This document shows positions 20,284 through 28,204 of a stretch of 34,012 nucleotides of DNA, one piece after another. The stretch spans positions 1 through 34,012 of the forward strand of contig NZ_JAELUG010000079.1 in NCBI RefSeq assembly GCF_016429255.1. Direction: 5' to 3'. The position numbers and the translations under genes were made by a program. Every line of letters starts with the position of its first letter. Position 1 is the stretch's first letter. This stretch comes from Rhizobium sp. ASV8. GTDB lineage: Bacteria; Pseudomonadota; Alphaproteobacteria; Rhizobiales; Rhizobiaceae. The notes below the pieces were generated by a model. The model made no database searches and was not told the DNA's origin. It was given only the letters and a program-made list of their open reading frames with translations.

Positions 20284-21318
20284 ATGGAATACAGAACGCT
20301 TGGTGCTTCCGGTTTGAAAGTGTCGTCCTTGAGTTTCGGTGCCGGCACCTTCGGCGGTAGCGGGCCGCTATTCAGCGCGTGGGGCTCCACGGGTGCCGCT
20401 GAAGCACGCCGGCTTGTCGATATCTGCCTCGAGGCCGGTATCAGTCTTTTCGATACGGCGGATGTCTATTCGGCTGGCGTCTCCGAGGAAGTTCTCGGCC
20501 AGGCGATCCGCGGCATACGCGGTGCTGTGCTGATTTCGACCAAGGTCGGTTTGCCAATGGGGGATGGGCCGGCCGACTGGGGCGCCTCGCGCTCCCGGTT
20601 GATCAATTCCGTCGATGCAGCCTTGCGTCGTCTCGGCACCGACTACATCGACCTGCTGCAACTGCATGCCTTCGATGCCTCGACGCCGCTGGAAGAGACG
20701 TTTTCCACGCTCGATGGTCTCGTGAAGGCGGGGAAGGTCCGCTACGTCGGCGCTTCGAATTTCGCCGGCTGGGAGTTGATGAAATCGATAGCCGTGTCGG
20801 AACGGCATTCCTATGTCCGCCCTGTCGCCCATCAGGTCTACTATTCGCTGGCCGGCCGCGACTACGAATGGGAATTGATGCCGCTCGGTGCCGATCAGAA
20901 AGTCGGCGCGTTGGTCTGGAGCCCGCTTGCATGGGGCAGGTTGACCGGCAAGATCCGTCGAGGTCAGCCATTGCCGGAGACCAGCCGCCTGCACGAGACC
21001 GCCTCCTTCGGACCACCGGTCGATGACCAGAAGCTCTTTGATATTGTCGATGTGCTCGACGAGATTTCTGCAGAAACGGGCAAGAGTGTGCCGCAGATCT
21101 CGATCAACTGGCTGCTGAGCCGGCCGACTGTTGCAAGCGTGATCATCGGCGCTCGCAACGAGCAGCAGTTGCGGGAAAATCTCGGCGCGATCGGCTGGAC
21201 GCTCTCTGCGCAGCAGATCGAGAAGCTCGATAAGGTGAGTGCCGTCGCCGCACCCTATCCTTATTTCCCCTATCGACGGCAGGAGGGATTTGCCCGGCTG
21301 AACCCGCCGCTTGTCTGA
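20284..21318 (+). CDS. Aldo/keto reductase
   Basis: 344 residues, NADP-linked (beta/alpha)8 oxidoreductase. The catalytic tetrad is complete: Asp57 and Tyr62 in FDTADVY, Lys87 in STKVG, and His128 in LLQLHAFD. The cofactor-binding C-terminal part shows IIGARNEQQLRENLGAIGW. AAAGGAG lies eight bases before the ATG. It is divergent from a LysR gene that probably controls it. Family members reduce aldehydes or ketones, some acting on toxic carbonyls; the substrate cannot be told. Confidence 0.9.
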   Translation: MEYRTLGASGLKVSSLSFGAGTFGGSGPLFSAWGSTGAAEARRLVDICLEAGISLFDTADVYSAGVSEEVLGQAIRGIRGAVLISTKVGLPMGDGPADWGASRSRLINSVDAALRRLGTDYIDLLQLHAFDASTPLEETFSTLDGLVKAGKVRYVGASNFAGWELMKSIAVSERHSYVRPVAHQVYYSLAGRDYEWELMPLGADQKVGALVWSPLAWGRLTGKIRRGQPLPETSRLHETASFGPPVDDQKLFDIVDVLDEISAETGKSVPQISINWLLSRPTVASVIIGARNEQQLRENLGAIGWTLSAQQIEKLDKVSAVAAPYPYFPYRRQEGFARLNPPLV

Positions 21319-21333
21319 TCGGGGTAGTGCTTA

Positions 21334-21368
21334 GAGCGCTTCGCCTTTCACGGAAACGAGAAGCGCTC
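21334..21368. repeat. Rhizobial-type hairpin repeat / possible terminator
   Basis: GAGCGCTTC (21334-21342) pairs with GAAGCGCTC (21360-21368). The TTAGAGCGCTTC-type opening is like small dispersed elements in rhizobial genomes and like the one at 32476. It lies 16 bases after the aldo/keto reductase stop and could also end its transcript. Confidence 0.5.
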
Positions 21369-21466
21369 CGACTGTTTCTCGCAGGGCCGCTCCAGGCAGA
21401 GGTGGCTTTCGTTGCCCAAGCAGAACGGGTCGGCTAGTTTTGCAAGATTGATTCCTCTCTTGCCGA

Positions 21467-22015
21467 ATGCCATTTCCCATGGATGAAACGCCGACCAGCC
21501 GCATGCTTTCCTGGGCACGCAATTCCACGATCTACCGCCTTGAACGTCGGATGATGACGGAGAAGCAACTGTTCGATGCGATCGCCAAGAAGGCGAAGCA
21601 GAAGTTCGAAGATATCAGTGAGGTGCAGATCAAGGCACTTGCCGATTTTGCCGTCAAATTCGCCTATGAGCTGAAGGTACTCGACGATGTCGCATTTGCC
21701 GAAATCAGCACGCGCTCGGCGGTTCGGTCCGGCAAGTCGAAGAAGGCCATCGCCTTCAAACTTGCCTCCAAGGGCATAGATGGCGAGACGGTCGTCGCGG
21801 CAGTCGGGGAGGTCGATGATCTCCATTCCGCCGTCATTTTCGCCAGGAAGCGTGGCTTCGGACCTTTCCGGCGCGGCGATCTCGATGAAAAGCGCAAATC
21901 GAAAGAGCTGTCCGCCTTTGCGCGCAACGGTTTCAGCTTCGCCATCGGCAAACGGGTTTTCGACATGGAGAGGGAGGACGCCGAAGAGCTACTGCAGTCG
22001 GGCTCGGCCCTCTGA
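21467..22015 (+). CDS. recX: RecX-family recombination regulator
   Basis: 182 residues, helical RecX-type protein. The three-helix repeats are seen as MLSWARNSTIYRLERRMMTEKQLFDAIAKKA, DDVAFAEISTRSAVRSGKSKKAIAFKLASKGID, and a third repeat ending FARNGFSFAIGKRVFDM. The ladder of Leu/Arg positions and the K(S/A)K..I..KL..KGI segment are those of RecX. RecX binds RecA filaments and modulates them. Start at 21467 or Met5 (21479); neither has a clear Shine-Dalgarno. I see no LexA box before it, and recA is not adjacent. Confidence 0.8.
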   Translation: MPFPMDETPTSRMLSWARNSTIYRLERRMMTEKQLFDAIAKKAKQKFEDISEVQIKALADFAVKFAYELKVLDDVAFAEISTRSAVRSGKSKKAIAFKLASKGIDGETVVAAVGEVDDLHSAVIFARKRGFGPFRRGDLDEKRKSKELSAFARNGFSFAIGKRVFDMEREDAEELLQSGSAL

Positions 22016-22090
22016 ATTCAATGCTCATTGAAATGGTTGGGGGCAATCGTTAGCTTTGCCGCGCGTCAATAGGATGTGCAGGGGAAGTTC

Positions 22091-22693
22091 GTGAAAGCAG
22101 GCATTCGATCACTTGCAGCAGCAATAACCATCGTCTCCTTACCGGTGGCTGCCCATGCCGACTGGCAGGCTATGGAAACGACCAAGACCTATGCGATCTC
22201 CGGAACATCCGGCCGCGAGCTTTACGACTCCATCGGCGAACGCGGCCCCTTGCTCGGACCGAAGGTCAGGGCGATTGCTCACACCGATTTCAAGCTGACC
22301 TGGACGCGGAAATACGAGCCTCAGCCGGATGGCGCTTGCAAGATCACCGTCAACATACCGAAACTGATCATCTCCTACACATTGCCGAAGCCCTCGGCGC
22401 AATTGTCGGCATCGACCCGTAAAAGCTGGCAGAAGTTCATCGCCGGTGTTGAGGCGCATGAGCGCGTGCATGGTGGTTACATCAAGGACATGGTCAAGGA
22501 AATCGAGGCCATGAGCGTCGGCTTTGCCGTGCCGAATGATCCGAAATGTTCCAAGATCCGTGTGGAACTGACGAAACGGCTCGGCGAGATTTCGAATAAG
22601 GAGCGGCGGCGCAACAGTGATTTCGACAAGGTCGAATTCAGCGATGGTGGCAATCTCCAGCAGCTCGTTCTGAAGCTGGTCAAGGAAGAATAG
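22091..22693 (+). CDS. Exported DUF922 putative zinc protease
   Basis: 200 residues starting at GTG 22091, chosen because AGGGGAAG lies six bases upstream; an earlier in-frame GTG at 22076 has a poorer site. A signal peptide covers about residues 1-24 (ending AHA-D), so it acts in the periplasm or outside. The DUF922 body includes YAISGTSGRELYDSIGERGP and the HExxH-like HERVHGGYIKDMVKEIE, a probable zinc-metallopeptidase site. Two cysteines (DGACKITV and DPKCSKI) may pair. No role is known for the family. It stands alone between recX and the convergent RraA-like gene. Confidence 0.8.
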   Translation: MKAGIRSLAAAITIVSLPVAAHADWQAMETTKTYAISGTSGRELYDSIGERGPLLGPKVRAIAHTDFKLTWTRKYEPQPDGACKITVNIPKLIISYTLPKPSAQLSASTRKSWQKFIAGVEAHERVHGGYIKDMVKEIEAMSVGFAVPNDPKCSKIRVELTKRLGEISNKERRRNSDFDKVEFSDGGNLQQLVLKLVKEE

Positions 22694-22703
22694 CCTTGGC
22701 AAC

Positions 22704-22731
22704 GGCAGCCGGCCGTATCCCGCCGGCTGCC
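22704..22731. terminator. Hairpin between convergent genes
   Basis: GGCAGCCGG (22704-22712) pairs perfectly with CCGGCTGCC (22723-22731), 10 bases after the DUF922 stop and just before the convergent RraA-like stop. It is a likely shared terminator without T-tract. Confidence 0.5.
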
Positions 22732-22746
22732 CGACCTAACGTGGCT

Positions 22747-23472
22747 TTATCGGCCCTTCTGCTTCCGCCATTCGGCGAATTTGAGTTTCGGAGCGTCGCT
22801 GGTTGCCGGATAGAGGCCGATGATGGTCGCGCCATTCATGACCTCTTCGGTGACGAAATCTTCATAGGCCGTCATCTCCACCGTCTCATTGGCAATCTCG
22901 TGGGCAAGATGGGCCGGGATGACGATGACGCCCTCATTGTCGCCGACGAGAACGTCGCCGGGGAAAACCGCCACATCGCCGCAGCCGATCGGACCGTTGA
23001 TTTCGATGGCCTGATGCAGCGTCAGATTCGTCGGAGCAGACGGGCGGTGATGATAGGAAGGAATGTCGAGGGCGGCGATTTCCGGACTGTCGCGGAAACC
23101 GCCGTCGGTGACGACGCCGGCAACACCACGCACTTGCAGCCGCGAGATCAGGATGGAGCCGGCTGAGGCAGCCCGGGCATCCTTGCGGCTATCCATGACC
23201 AGGACGAAGCCGGGAGGGCATTGCTCGACCGCCGCGCGCTGCGGATGCTCCGGGTTGCGGAAGACTTCGAGCGTATTCAGATCTTCGCGCGCCGGAATAT
23301 AGCGCAGCGTAAAAGCCTGGCCGACCATGTTCGCCTTCTTCGGCGAGAGCGGGCGCACATCCTGAATGAACTGGTTGCGCAAGCCCCGCTTGAAAAGCGC
23401 GGTCGCGATCGTGGGTGTCGCGACGCCCATCAGCTTGTCGCGCGTCTCATGGCTCAGCACGTAGTTGCTCAT
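22747..23472 (-). CDS. RraA-like protein, sugar-acid degradation context
   Basis: 241 residues, RraA/MenG-like fold, a family that includes RNase E inhibitors and also 4-hydroxy-4-methyl-2-oxoglutarate/oxaloacetate aldolases. Key segments: ALFKRGLRNQFIQDVRPL, AREDLNTLEVF, GSILISRLQVRGVAGVVTDGGFRDSPEI (the G-D-x-R-D signature of the aldolase-like site), and GDVLVGDNEGVIVIP. The start at 23472 has AGAGGA upstream; the frame is open much further but that part overlaps the dehydratase. It lies 19 bases after that gene in one operon, so an aldolase-like or carboxy-lyase step in sugar-acid breakdown is more likely than RNase control. Confidence 0.82.
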   Translation of the reverse strand: MSNYVLSHETRDKLMGVATPTIATALFKRGLRNQFIQDVRPLSPKKANMVGQAFTLRYIPAREDLNTLEVFRNPEHPQRAAVEQCPPGFVLVMDSRKDARAASAGSILISRLQVRGVAGVVTDGGFRDSPEIAALDIPSYHHRPSAPTNLTLHQAIEINGPIGCGDVAVFPGDVLVGDNEGVIVIPAHLAHEIANETVEMTAYEDFVTEEVMNGATIIGLYPATSDAPKLKFAEWRKQKGR

Positions 23473-23491
23473 GCGGTTTATCCTCTTGAGA

Positions 23492-25228
23492 TCAATAGAT
23501 GTCGGGTTCGCCCGGTGTCGGGCCGAAGCTCGATTCCAGGAAGTCGAAATCGCAGCCGGTATCGGCCTGTGCGACATGGCGCAAAAACATCCAGCCATAG
23601 CCACGGCCGAATTTCTCCGCGGGCTTGACCCAGGCGTCGCGCCGCCGCTGCAACTCGTCTTCGTCGACCAGCATGTCGATGCGTCGCGCCTCAAGATCGA
23701 GACGGACGATGTCGCCGTTGCGCAAGAGCGCCAAGGGGCCGCCGACATGGGATTCCGGTGAAACATGCAGAATACAGGCGCCGTAGCTTGTGCCGCTCAT
23801 GCGGGCGTCGGAGAGACGAAGCATGTCCCTGTGGCCCTGCTTCAGGAGCGCCTTCGGGATCGGCAGCATGCCCCATTCCGGCATGCCTGGGCCACCTTGC
23901 GGGCCGGCGCCGCGCAGCACCATGACGTGGTCGGGCGTGATGTCGAGAGTTTCGTCGTCGACCGCCGCCTTCATCTCTGCGTAGGTGTCGAAGACGAGCG
24001 CCGGTCCCTGATGCCTATGGAAGCGCGGGTCGCAGGCGGCGGGCTTGATGACGGCGCCCGTTGGGGCAAGATTTCCCTTCAGCACCGCCAGCGACCCCTC
24101 GTGATAGACCGGATTGTCGAGCGAGCGGATGACGTCGTCATTGTAGCATTTGGCACCTTCCAGCGTTTCCCCAAGGGTGACGCCGGATACGGTCAGCGCG
24201 GTGAGGTCGAGCTTGGCGGCAAGCTTCGCCATCAGCGCCCGCAGGCCGCCGGCATAATAGAAATCTTCCATCAGGTAGGTTTTGCCCGTCGGCCTGATAT
24301 TGGCGAGCACCGGCGTCGTGCGTCCGGCCTGATCGAGATCATCGAGCGAAAGGTTGATGCCGGCACGCCGCGCCATCGCGATCAGATGCACGACGGCATT
24401 GGTGGAACAGCCCGTTGCCATCGCAACGGCGACGGCATTGTTAACGGCAGCTTCCGTGACGATCTTTGCTGGACCAAGATCCTCCCACACCATCTCGACG
24501 ATGCGCCGACCGACAGCCGAGGACATGCGGATATGATTGGCGTCGGGGGCGGGGATAGAGCTGGCGCCGGGCAGCGTCAGGCCCAATGCCTCGGCGATCG
24601 CCGTCATCGTGCTTGCCGTACCCATGGTCATGCAGTGGCCGTAAGATCGGGCGATGCCGGCCTCGACATCGACCCATTCCTTCTCCGAGATGGTACCGGC
24701 GCGGCGCTCGTCCCAGAATTTCCAGGCGTCCGAGCCGGATCCCAGATATTCGCCGCGATAATTGCCGCGCAGCATCGGGCCGGCCGGCAGATAGATCATC
24801 GGCAGGCCCATCGAGAGCGCGCCCATGACAAGACCAGGTGTGGTCTTGTCGCAACCGCCCATCAGCACGGCACCGTCGACGGGGTGCGAGCGCAGAAGCT
24901 CTTCCGCTTCCATCGCCAGCATGTTGCGATAGAGCATGGTGGTCGGCTTCACGTAGCTTTCCGAAAGGGAAAGCGCGGGTAGCTCCAGCGGAAAACCGCC
25001 GGCTTGCAGGATCCCGCGTTTCACATCCTCGACGCGATGCTTGAAATGGGCATGACAGGGATTGGCGTCTGACCAGGTGTTGAGGATGGCGATAACAGGT
25101 TTGTCGATCCATTCCTCGGGGGCATAGCCCATCTGCATGGTGCGCGAGCGATGCCCGGAGCTTCTGAGATCGTCCGGGGCGAACCATCTGGCGCTGCGCA
25201 GTTCCGAGGGCTTTTTCCTGCTGTTCAT
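23492..25228 (-). CDS. IlvD/Edd-family sugar-acid dehydratase (arabinonate-dehydratase type)
   Basis: 578 residues, iron-sulfur dehydratase. Cys58 (NTWSDANPCHAH), Cys126 (GGCDKTTP) and Cys199 (YGHCMTMGTASTM) match in place the three cluster cysteines of the Rhizobium leguminosarum L-arabinonate dehydratase, which carries a [2Fe-2S] cluster and Mg. Further signatures are GSTNAVIHL-like CSTNAVVHLIAMARRAG, NLAPTGAVIKPAA and SDARMSGTSYGACILHVSPE. It removes water from an aldonic acid to give a 2-keto-3-deoxy acid. The exact sugar (arabinonate, xylonate, fuconate or other) cannot be fixed by reading. It is divergent from a GntR/FCD regulator and followed by the RraA-like gene. Confidence 0.9.
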   Translation of the reverse strand: MNSRKKPSELRSARWFAPDDLRSSGHRSRTMQMGYAPEEWIDKPVIAILNTWSDANPCHAHFKHRVEDVKRGILQAGGFPLELPALSLSESYVKPTTMLYRNMLAMEAEELLRSHPVDGAVLMGGCDKTTPGLVMGALSMGLPMIYLPAGPMLRGNYRGEYLGSGSDAWKFWDERRAGTISEKEWVDVEAGIARSYGHCMTMGTASTMTAIAEALGLTLPGASSIPAPDANHIRMSSAVGRRIVEMVWEDLGPAKIVTEAAVNNAVAVAMATGCSTNAVVHLIAMARRAGINLSLDDLDQAGRTTPVLANIRPTGKTYLMEDFYYAGGLRALMAKLAAKLDLTALTVSGVTLGETLEGAKCYNDDVIRSLDNPVYHEGSLAVLKGNLAPTGAVIKPAACDPRFHRHQGPALVFDTYAEMKAAVDDETLDITPDHVMVLRGAGPQGGPGMPEWGMLPIPKALLKQGHRDMLRLSDARMSGTSYGACILHVSPESHVGGPLALLRNGDIVRLDLEARRIDMLVDEDELQRRRDAWVKPAEKFGRGYGWMFLRHVAQADTGCDFDFLESSFGPTPGEPDIY

Positions 25229-25381
25229 TGTGTTCGAGCCTTGTTCGTGACGATGGGCAGAACCGAGTGGCGCAAGTGTCGCATCATTGGATGATTTCCG
25301 ATTGCTGGCTGCGACGCCTGTTCGCTCAATCCTCCCGATTGCGCCAACTGCAAGAAAGGACGTTGGCAGAAACGGACTAAA

Positions 25382-25399
25382 GCACTAATGTATCAGTGC
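25382..25399. promoter_or_regulatory. Palindromic operator for the GntR-type regulator
   Basis: GCACT-N8-AGTGC with inner symmetry (14 of 18 positions match the reverse complement), between the divergent dehydratase and regulator genes. FCD-type GntR proteins bind such short palindromes in the shared control region. Confidence 0.45.
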
Positions 25400-25454
25400 A
25401 TCAAGTCCGAAGCTGTTCTTAATGGATCGACATTCTCAGTCAGAAAGGCTGCCG

Positions 25455-26147
25455 GTGAAACTTAACCCGAAAGAATTCGCGCTGGATCGCTCCCGCCAGG
25501 TGGCGCCGCAGATCCTGGAAATCCTGCGTTCGCGTATTCTTTCCATGGCCTTGCCGCCGACGACGGTGTTGTCGCGTATTTCGCTGCAGAGCGAGTTCAA
25601 CGTCAGCCAGACGCCGGTGCGCGACGCCTTGATCCGCCTGGAGGAGGAGGGGCTGGTCGAGGTCTATCCGCAATATGCGACCGTTGTTTCGCGCATCGAT
25701 GTAGGCAATGCGACCGAGGCCCACTTCCTGCGGCTGTCGATAGAGCTTGAGGCGGTGCGCCGGCTGACGCTGGAAGCGCCCGCCGAGACCGCCGAGGCTC
25801 TGGAGACGGTTCTGACCCGGCAGAAGCGCGTCATGTCGCCGGAGACCTACGATCTCTTCGACACTCTCGATAAGGATTTTCATCGGGTGCTCTACGAGAG
25901 AGCCGATATTCTGGGCCTGTGGTTGACCGTTCGGCGTCAAGGCGTGCATCTCGATCGGCTCCGTATGCTGAACCTGCCGATGCCGGGCAAGCTGCAGCAA
26001 ATCATTGGCGATCATGAGGCCATCGTCGACGCCGTTCGCTTGGGCGATCCGGACGCGGCCGTTGCCGCCATGCGCAAACATCTGTCCGGCACCTTGTCGA
26101 TCGTCGATCTGATTTGCGAGCAGCATCCGGACTATGTGAGCCGATAG
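25455..26147 (+). CDS. GntR-family regulator with FCD domain
   Basis: 230 residues from GTG 25455, chosen because GAAAGG lies six bases upstream; an in-frame ATG at 25422 would add 11 residues but has no ribosome site. The N-terminal winged helix shows QILEILRSRILSMALPP and LSRISLQSEFNVSQTPVRDALIRLEEEGLVEV (GntR signature). The C-terminal FCD helical domain includes LRLSIELEAVRRL, DKDFHRVLYERA and GDHEAIVDAVRLGDPDAAVAAMRKHL, with the Asp and His residues that bind a metal and an acidic ligand. It is divergent from the sugar-acid dehydratase and probably represses it until the sugar acid is present. Confidence 0.9.
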   Translation: MKLNPKEFALDRSRQVAPQILEILRSRILSMALPPTTVLSRISLQSEFNVSQTPVRDALIRLEEEGLVEVYPQYATVVSRIDVGNATEAHFLRLSIELEAVRRLTLEAPAETAEALETVLTRQKRVMSPETYDLFDTLDKDFHRVLYERADILGLWLTVRRQGVHLDRLRMLNLPMPGKLQQIIGDHEAIVDAVRLGDPDAAVAAMRKHLSGTLSIVDLICEQHPDYVSR

Positions 26148-26260
26148 GCCCAATCTACCCCTTAAAATTGCCGGGAGATGTGGACCGAGCCGCCGCACGC
26201 ATTGGCTTGTGCGCCGCTTCATGCGAGAAAGCATGGGATTGACATGACGAGGGAGTTTGC

Positions 26261-27163
26261 TTGACCATCGGGCTTGCGCATGCCGAACTGATCGCGGTTT
26301 TGACGGCTGTCACGGGGAATGATCCCAGGGTGATGACGGTCCGGTCGGGCGAGGCCTTGCCGTCAGGTCCGTTCGAGCTTGGACATCGAACGCTGCAGAG
26401 CGGGCTGCGCGAATGGATCAGGGAGCAGACGGCTCATCCGGTCGGTTATCTCGAACAACTCTACACTTTCGCCGACCGCGATCGGAATAATGAGATCCTC
26501 GGCGGCCGGACGATTTCGATCAGCTATCTCGGTCTCGTGCGCGAACAGGCGGCGCCTGGTGCTGGCTTGCCGGGTTGGCACGGCTGGTACGAATATCTCC
26601 CCTGGGAAGATCACCGCAAGGGCCGGCCGGTGATCCTTGACGACGTCGCCGCCCGGCTTGAGTCGTGGGTGGCAGACGATGCAGCCAAGGCCCACGGGCG
26701 CCGACGCCGTGCCGATTTCGATTTCGGGCTGAACGGCACCGCCTGGAACGAGGATCTCGTCCTGCAGCGCTATGAGCTGCTCTATGAGGCAGGTCTCGTG
26801 GCCGAAGCGCGCTGCGATCAATCGCACGCATTCGGTCGCCCCATGTTTGCAGATCACCGCCGTATCCTGGCCACCGGAATGGCGCGGCTGAGAGCCAAGA
26901 TCAAATATCGCCCAGTTGTCTTCGAGCTCATGCCCGAGACCTTCACGCTTCTGCAATTGCAGAAGGCAGTGGAGGCGCTGGCCGGCCTGACCCTGCACAA
27001 GCAGAATTTCCGCAGACTGATCGAGCAGCAGGACCTGGTGGAAGAAAGCGGCGGCACCGAGAGCGAGACCGGCGGTCGTCCGGCAAAGCTCTTCCGCTTC
27101 CGCCGTGCCGTCCTTGAAGAACGCGAGCTCGCCGGAACGAAATTGCCACTCTCCCGCAATTGA
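26261..27163 (+). CDS. nadQ: NAD biosynthesis regulator NadQ (NrtR-like, degenerate Nudix)
   Basis: 300 residues from a TTG at 26261 that has GAGGGAG five bases upstream. The N-terminal part is Nudix-like (LGHRTLQSGLREWIREQTAHPVGYLEQLYTF...), but the Nudix box is broken: where GX5EX7REUXEE is expected, the first Glu is His and the fifth position of the RE-block is Arg, so hydrolysis is unlikely. The C-terminal winged helix (about 225-285) has the NrtR pattern TLLQLQKAVEALAGLTLHKQNFRRLIEQQ and GGRPAKLFRF. It lies 69 bases upstream of nadA on the same strand. In alphaproteobacteria such a regulator, NadQ, controls nadABC, and I take it to bind the paired sites at 27168-27216. Confidence 0.83.
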   Translation: MTIGLAHAELIAVLTAVTGNDPRVMTVRSGEALPSGPFELGHRTLQSGLREWIREQTAHPVGYLEQLYTFADRDRNNEILGGRTISISYLGLVREQAAPGAGLPGWHGWYEYLPWEDHRKGRPVILDDVAARLESWVADDAAKAHGRRRRADFDFGLNGTAWNEDLVLQRYELLYEAGLVAEARCDQSHAFGRPMFADHRRILATGMARLRAKIKYRPVVFELMPETFTLLQLQKAVEALAGLTLHKQNFRRLIEQQDLVEESGGTESETGGRPAKLFRFRRAVLEERELAGTKLPLSRN

Positions 27164-27167
27164 CATG

Positions 27168-27216
27168 TGCTCACATTGAGAATATCTATTTGCGCATAAT
27201 ATACTCAATGTGAGCA
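27168..27216 (+). promoter_or_regulatory. Paired NadQ-type operators over the nadA promoter
   Basis: TGCTCACATTGAG (27168-27180) and its exact reverse complement CTCAATGTGAGCA (27204-27216) form 13-bp arms, each with an inner CTCA-N3-TGAG symmetry; with one mismatch the match extends inward to about 18 bases. A promoter (TTGAGA 27176-27181, 18 bases, TATACT 27200-27205) is overlapped by both arms, so occupancy would block nadA transcription. Confidence 0.7.
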
Positions 27217-27232
27217 TAATAAGGAGCCGGCC

Positions 27233-28204
27233 ATGAATCTTCCCATATCCGCATCCTCTCTCTACGAGCGCGTCAGTCGCGTCATTCCCAAAGCCGAATG
27301 GCTGACGTTTCAGGATGACGTTGAAGCGATCCTTGAATTGAAGCGACGACACAACGCCGTCATTCTCGCGCATAACTACCAGACGCCGGAAATCTTCCAC
27401 GGCGTTGCCGATATCGTCGGCGACAGTCTGGCGCTGGCCCGCAAGGCTGTCGAAGTGGATGCCGACGTCATCGTTCTCGCCGGCGTACACTTCATGGCCG
27501 AGACCGCCAAGCTGCTCAACCCGACGAAGACGGTTCTGATTCCGGATCTGGAAGCGGGGTGTTCGCTGGCTGAATCGATCACGCCGCAAGATATAGCCCT
27601 GCTGCGCCAGGCCCATCCGGGCGTTCCGGTGGTCACCTACGTCAACACCTCGGCGGCCGTTAAGGCGGCGTCCGATATCTGCTGCACATCAGGCAATGCC
27701 CGCCAAGTGGTGGAATCACTCGGCGTGCCGAAGGTGCTGATGCTTCCGGACGAGTATCTGGCGCGCAACGTCGCGCGCGAAACCAATGTCGAACTCATTG
27801 CCTGGCACGGGCACTGCGAGGTTCATGAACTCTTTACCGCGGATGATATTCACCAGCTTCGCGAGAACTATCCCGGTGTGACGGTGCTCGCGCATCCCGA
27901 ATGCCCGCCCGATGTGGTCGAGGCGGCTGATTTCGCAGGCTCGACGGCCGTCATGTCCGATTATGTCGGCAAGAAGCGTCCGTCCCGCGTCGTGCTTTTG
28001 ACCGAATGTTCGATGAGCGACAACGTCGCCGTCCATCACCCGGATGTGGAGTTCGTCCGGCCCTGCAATCTCTGCCCGCACATGAAGCGCATCACGCTCG
28101 GCAACATCCGCAAGGCTCTGGAAGAGGGGCGGCATGAGGTCACCGTCGATCCGGCAATTGCGGCCGACGCACGCCGCGCCGTGGAAAGGATGTTGGCGAT
28201 ATGA
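27233..28204 (+). CDS. nadA: Quinolinate synthase NadA
   Basis: 323 residues. It condenses iminoaspartate with dihydroxyacetone phosphate to quinolinate, using a [4Fe-4S] cluster, in de novo NAD synthesis. The cluster cysteines are Cys110 (EAGCSLAE), Cys195 (WHGHCEVHE) and Cys281 (NLCPHMKR). Other family segments are AHNYQTPEIFHGVADIVGDSLALA and VLAGVHFMAETAKLLNP. AAGGAG lies seven bases before the ATG. It is the first gene of nadABC and overlaps nadB by four bases (ATGA). Regulated by the paired operators directly upstream. Confidence 0.97.
   Translation: MNLPISASSLYERVSRVIPKAEWLTFQDDVEAILELKRRHNAVILAHNYQTPEIFHGVADIVGDSLALARKAVEVDADVIVLAGVHFMAETAKLLNPTKTVLIPDLEAGCSLAESITPQDIALLRQAHPGVPVVTYVNTSAAVKAASDICCTSGNARQVVESLGVPKVLMLPDEYLARNVARETNVELIAWHGHCEVHELFTADDIHQLRENYPGVTVLAHPECPPDVVEAADFAGSTAVMSDYVGKKRPSRVVLLTECSMSDNVAVHHPDVEFVRPCNLCPHMKRITLGNIRKALEEGRHEVTVDPAIAADARRAVERMLAI

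Noticed and set aside
23765..24982. A 405-codon forward frame antisense to the dehydratase
   Set aside because: Arises from codon bias of the dehydratase; no ribosome site, His/Arg/Gly-rich composition.
26363..27616. A 417-codon reverse frame across nadQ and nadA
   Set aside because: It spans two well-supported genes and the nadA operator; composition is that of an antisense shadow.
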